Part shown: piece by piece, positions 60,929 to 64,000 of the stretch
Layout: each line of letters opens with the position of its first letter
How positions within the stretch are numbered: position 1 is the stretch's first letter
Assembly: GCF_048892425.1 (NCBI RefSeq)
Contig: NZ_JBLZHU010000008.1
Span: forward strand, 124,001-188,000
DNA length: 64,000 nt
DNA from: Pacificispira sp002696645
GTDB lineage: Bacteria > Pseudomonadota > Alphaproteobacteria > UBA8366 > Aestuariispiraceae
Reading direction: 5' to 3'
The notes under the pieces: generated by a model
The model's input: the letters and a program-made list of their open reading frames with translations, nothing else
Databases searched by the model: none
What the model was told of the DNA's origin: nothing
Made by a program: the position numbers and the translations under genes

Positions 60929-60967
60929 AAAACGCGACGCTGGAAACGGTGTCGCGTTTTCTCTTTT
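60929..60967 (+). terminator. Intrinsic terminator of the rpsF-rpsR-rplI operon
   Basis: AAAACGCGAC (60929-60938) and GTCGCGTTTT (60951-60960) pair perfectly around a 12-base loop and are followed by CTCTTTT. It lies 28 bp past the rplI stop. Confidence 0.85.
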
Positions 60968-60997
60968 GGGGCCATGTTATTGAAACGGGCGCCGGAT

Positions 60998-61843
60998 CTA
61001 GTCGTCCGCCAGATTATCCCCGCCGGGTTCCAGGGCGACTTCCTGATCGCGATACCGTGCAGCGGTCAGGTGGACGATTAATGTTCCGAAATCCGTATCA
61101 ACCTCGACCCGCACTGGGATGGGCAGCGTGTCTGGGAAAGGACTGGCGACCCAGACCATCCGATTATGGGCGGTCTTTGTGTATTTATTGGATGTCTGTT
61201 CCCGGAATCCACCAATGCGATCAAATTCCAGTCGACAGGCCATCGCTTCACCTGAAAACACGGTGTAATCATTCCGCTCAAACGTTCGCATCCCATCCGG
61301 CGTGACGGACATGTCATAGCGCCTGCGACCATCATAGACCGGGACGGTCCCCTGGCACTGCTCCCCCTGTTGGATCAGGCCAGACAGGGACAGAATGGCG
61401 GTAATCGGATCAATGCTGCCTGGAATACTGTCCTTTGGCACCGGGGTGATGATTTCATCCTCATCGGGGGCGTCCCGCGTGACATCCACGGTGCCATCGG
61501 GATTGAAGGTCAGGCTGTTGCGCCGTTCCTTACCGCGCCAGACCCCGTCATTGACATGGGTGCTGGGTTCAACCTTCAGCCCCTCTTCCACCTGCCCGCG
61601 AGAGGATACTTGCCCTTTCCAATCGCTGTACCAGTCCAGCAGTCCCCGGGCACGGGCCTTCCCTTCGATATGATACGTGGTTGCGTCACGATAAATCTGT
61701 GTTCGCGCGGAGGCGACATGCATCCCCCCGAAATAGGCTTCATATTCAAGCGTCAGGTCGATAGGAACATCGGCCCTGACGGGCGACGCACCGCTGATGC
61801 ACAAACAGATGAAACCAAAAACCAGACCACCGGGTCGCCGCAT
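60998..61843 (-). CDS. DUF3108-family secreted protein
   Basis: The 281-residue product has a signal peptide (GLVFGFICLCISGASPVRAD) and then LTLEYEAYFGGMHVASARTQ, GLLDWYSDWKGQVSSRGQVE and DPITAILSLSGLIQQGEQCQ, the layout of DUF3108 periplasmic beta-rich proteins. Function is unknown. The ATG follows AGGGGTAG. It is convergent with rplI. Confidence 0.82.
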   Translation of the reverse strand: MRRPGGLVFGFICLCISGASPVRADVPIDLTLEYEAYFGGMHVASARTQIYRDATTYHIEGKARARGLLDWYSDWKGQVSSRGQVEEGLKVEPSTHVNDGVWRGKERRNSLTFNPDGTVDVTRDAPDEDEIITPVPKDSIPGSIDPITAILSLSGLIQQGEQCQGTVPVYDGRRRYDMSVTPDGMRTFERNDYTVFSGEAMACRLEFDRIGGFREQTSNKYTKTAHNRMVWVASPFPDTLPIPVRVEVDTDFGTLIVHLTAARYRDQEVALEPGGDNLADD

Positions 61844-62021
61844 ATTTCTACCCCTGAGACTAATAATGAGAAAGATATGGAGTGAAACAAAACGGTTTCC
61901 ACCCGGATCCCGTCAGAACAGCCGTTTGCAGTGCAAAAAACTCCAGTGGGCCACAAACAGCCCGACCGGTCCTGCTTGACAGACAATGACCCAGACTGTA
62001 CCTCAGCCTCCCAATCAAGAT

Positions 62022-62096
62022 GGGCGATTAGCTCAGCGGGAGAGCACTCGCTTCACACGCGAGGGGTCACTGGTTCAATCCCAGTATCGCCCACCA
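62022..62096 (+). tRNA. tRNA-Val (anticodon CAC)
   Basis: GGGCGAT (62022-62028) pairs with ATCGCCC (62086-62092), followed by discriminator A and encoded CCA. The D arm is GCTCAGCGGGAGAGC; the anticodon stem CTCGC/GCGAG encloses TTCACAC with anticodon CAC; the T loop is GGTTCAATCC. All canonical pairs are present. Confidence 0.97.
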
Positions 62097-62188
62097 TCTT
62101 TATATCCTTGATGTCGCGCACCGCCGCTCGCGAAGCCCGCGCTTGGGTCGGCACACTCTTGTCCTGTTTAAAATCCTGAATGAGCCGC

Positions 62189-63886
62189 CTACATCCCACC
62201 ATCCGGTGTGCCAATTTCTGAGGCATTCTGGACTGGAACAATTCGATAATTCGGTAAATGGATTGAGACGGTCGTCCCTTTTTCATATTGGGAGGTGATG
62301 GTCAGTCCGCCGCCATGCAGTTCTGTTAATGCACGGCTGATATTCAGCCCCAGGCCGGTCCCCTGATTCTCGCGGATATGAGCATCTCGCACCTGGCCAA
62401 AGGGAAGCAATGCCCTTTCCATGTCCTCATCCGTCATGCCGATTCCCTGATCTTGAATGCTGATAACGAAATCTTCCTCCCCCTGATGAATATCGATTTT
62501 GATACGCGTATGTGGTTGGGAAAACTTAATGGCATTGGTAACCAGATTGATGAGGACTTGTTTCATCGCCCGCGTGTCGCACAAGATGGAAATGGACGTT
62601 TCCGTCCAACGCACCGCAATGCCTTTTTCTTCGGCGGCGCGACTGACAAGCTTTAAGCATTGCTGGATCAAGTCATCCAGGGGCACGACTTCTTCAAGCA
62701 GCTCAAATCGTTTGGATTCGATCTTGGACATGTCCAGGATGTCGTTAATGAGGGTCAGGAGATAGTGACCGCTGTTGAAGATATCATTTGCGTAATCCTT
62801 TGTTTTTTCAGGACCCAGAATTTGGTTTGGGGGCTCGCGTATAATATCGGAAAACCCGATAATTGCATTCAGGGGTGTCCTTAGTTCATGGCTCATCGTG
62901 GCCAGAAACTGGGACTTGCTGCGATTCGCAGCCTCGGCCAGGTTGCGGGCCTTTAGAAGCTCCTGCGCCTGAGATTCTAGCCATTTATAATAATTTTCGA
63001 CCAGTCTGGCCGCACGAAATGTTCGCCAAACGATATAGCCCACCGTGCAGAGCATCAGAACAGAAATAACTGTCATTGGGACAATCAAATTCCGCAGCAT
63101 GTTCGTGCCTGCTTCCTGAACGCGCCACTGTAACTTTCCTAAAATTGTTCCATCGACCGCTTTCAGGGGTAATTGGTTCAAGGTTGCAGGGCTTGCATCT
63201 GTTTTCAGTTCCAGCCCCTTTAGCAGAAACTGGGCTTCGATCTCCTTCAGCACCGGACCGTCTATCGCTTTAAAGAAAATCAGAACACCCGGCACCCCCT
63301 GATCCAAGGACGCGCCGCGTTCATCTTCCCACATGATGACCGCAGCAGAGGCCAGATACAGGCCGTGATCGTCCCTGAAGAACCCCGATATGGCAGGACT
63401 AACCTCTCCCAGTGTTTGCGGTTGTGCTCGGGCGGCGTCAATCAAGCTTGTCAGTCCTGCTGGGAAAAAGGCGGGGTCTGATAGTCTTTGTGTCCCGTTG
63501 CGGTGGGCCCGCGCAATCACCCTGTTTTTATGTCCCACAGCCAGGACGCCATCCATCTCCAGCCCATCAATGATCCAAGATTCTATGTTGTCCGATACCC
63601 ATTCTTCGTTGAAATCCTCAATCGTATTCTGAGCCGTGTCATTCCAATAGGCATAGTCACTGACAAACTTCGTCAGATTGTTGCGTAACACCATAATGCT
63701 TGATCGCGCCAAATGCTGCGCGGCCTGCTCTGCAATCACGTTATGTTGTCTTACGGAAAGATGCAGCAACGCGCCGGACACAAGAACGAATCCCACTACC
63801 AGGACCATGACCGGCAGAAGCTCTCGTGTTACGATGTAGGGCTTAACTTGTCTTGGTTCTGGATTTTGGGATCGATTTTCATTCAT
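62189..63886 (-). CDS. Membrane sensor histidine kinase with CHASE4-like domain
   Basis: The 565-residue product has a membrane helix at about 22-44 (ELLPVMVLVVGFVLVSGALL), an extracytoplasmic domain to about 265 (FVSDYAYWNDTAQNTIEDFN is the CHASE4-type WND motif), a second helix (NLIVPMTVISVLMLCTVGYI), then HisKA with MSHELRTPLNAIIGFSD and HATPase with QVLINLVTNAIKFS, IQDQGIGMTDEDM and GTGLGLNISRALTELHGG. No receiver is attached and no response regulator is adjacent, so it is an orphan kinase; the signal is unknown. Confidence 0.9.
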   Translation of the reverse strand: MNENRSQNPEPRQVKPYIVTRELLPVMVLVVGFVLVSGALLHLSVRQHNVIAEQAAQHLARSSIMVLRNNLTKFVSDYAYWNDTAQNTIEDFNEEWVSDNIESWIIDGLEMDGVLAVGHKNRVIARAHRNGTQRLSDPAFFPAGLTSLIDAARAQPQTLGEVSPAISGFFRDDHGLYLASAAVIMWEDERGASLDQGVPGVLIFFKAIDGPVLKEIEAQFLLKGLELKTDASPATLNQLPLKAVDGTILGKLQWRVQEAGTNMLRNLIVPMTVISVLMLCTVGYIVWRTFRAARLVENYYKWLESQAQELLKARNLAEAANRSKSQFLATMSHELRTPLNAIIGFSDIIREPPNQILGPEKTKDYANDIFNSGHYLLTLINDILDMSKIESKRFELLEEVVPLDDLIQQCLKLVSRAAEEKGIAVRWTETSISILCDTRAMKQVLINLVTNAIKFSQPHTRIKIDIHQGEEDFVISIQDQGIGMTDEDMERALLPFGQVRDAHIRENQGTGLGLNISRALTELHGGGLTITSQYEKGTTVSIHLPNYRIVPVQNASEIGTPDGGM

Positions 63887-64000
63887 TACGTGAAGATTTC
63901 CACTTAATACTGAAATTGCGCTTTATCGTTGAACAAGACAGAAGGCCCTGAAGGTTCATTGTCCGTCCGCATCATTCATATGACCAGTTAAATTCGAAAA

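Noticed and set aside
1..64000. CRISPR array or rRNA operon.
   Set aside because: No series of regularly spaced direct repeats and no rRNA-like sequence was seen; the only RNA gene that I can support is the tRNA-Val.

Overview
The window looks like chromosomal DNA of a free-living, flagellated, probably marine alphaproteobacterium of the Rhodospirillales type. The clues are a FliX and FlbD-style flagellar cluster with sigma-54 promoters, a PleD/DivK pair, PAS_5-type proteins, a fabF-to-mltG region and moderately high GC. The genus cannot be fixed from sequence alone.

Layout. 1-10283 is a flagellar locus: fliM (partial) and fliL on the minus strand; flgF, flgG, flgA and flgH on the plus strand; fliX and a zinc-independent-type dksA on the minus strand; then flgI, a cheL/flgJ-like gene, a flgN-like gene and flgK on the plus strand. 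10290-17968 holds an oxidoreductase, two PAS proteins, two related small secreted proteins around exoD, and a three-gene sugar set (aminotransferase, epimerase, cytidylyltransferase). 17969-18295 holds two dispersed palindromic repeats. 18296-25054 is a minus-strand operon of nitrilase, Orn/Lys/Arg decarboxylase, ATP-grasp with a histone-H1-like tail, and C45 acyltransferase; an agmatinase-type ureohydrolase lies just upstream. 28573-32858 is a phosphonate importer (phnC, phnD, phnE1, phnE2). 33676-42218 holds pleD/divK, a ROK kinase, dinB, a chromate-efflux pair and two dehydrogenases. 42340-46399 holds an SDR protein, a diguanylate cyclase, a DddP-like M24 protein (candidate DMSP lyase) and a phosphoesterase. 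46467-53603 holds cfa, mltG, a DMT transporter, fabF, acpP, fabG and fabD. 59480-60900 is rpsF-rpsR-rplI, followed by a DUF3108 gene, tRNA-Val(CAC) and a sensor kinase.

The most striking region is 54570-59137. A tyrosine recombinase gene ends inside one copy of an exact 22-bp sequence, and the inverted second copy lies about 3.6 kb away. The segment between the copies is filled by two tail-to-tail genes: a D-Ala-D-Ala-ligase-like ATP-grasp enzyme and an 828-residue STAND-type ATPase. Each gene has its Shine-Dalgarno sequence and start codon inside one copy of the repeat. Inversion would therefore swap which gene sits directly behind the recombinase, using the same translation start. This has the form of a phase-variable DNA switch, and I do not recognise it as a described system.
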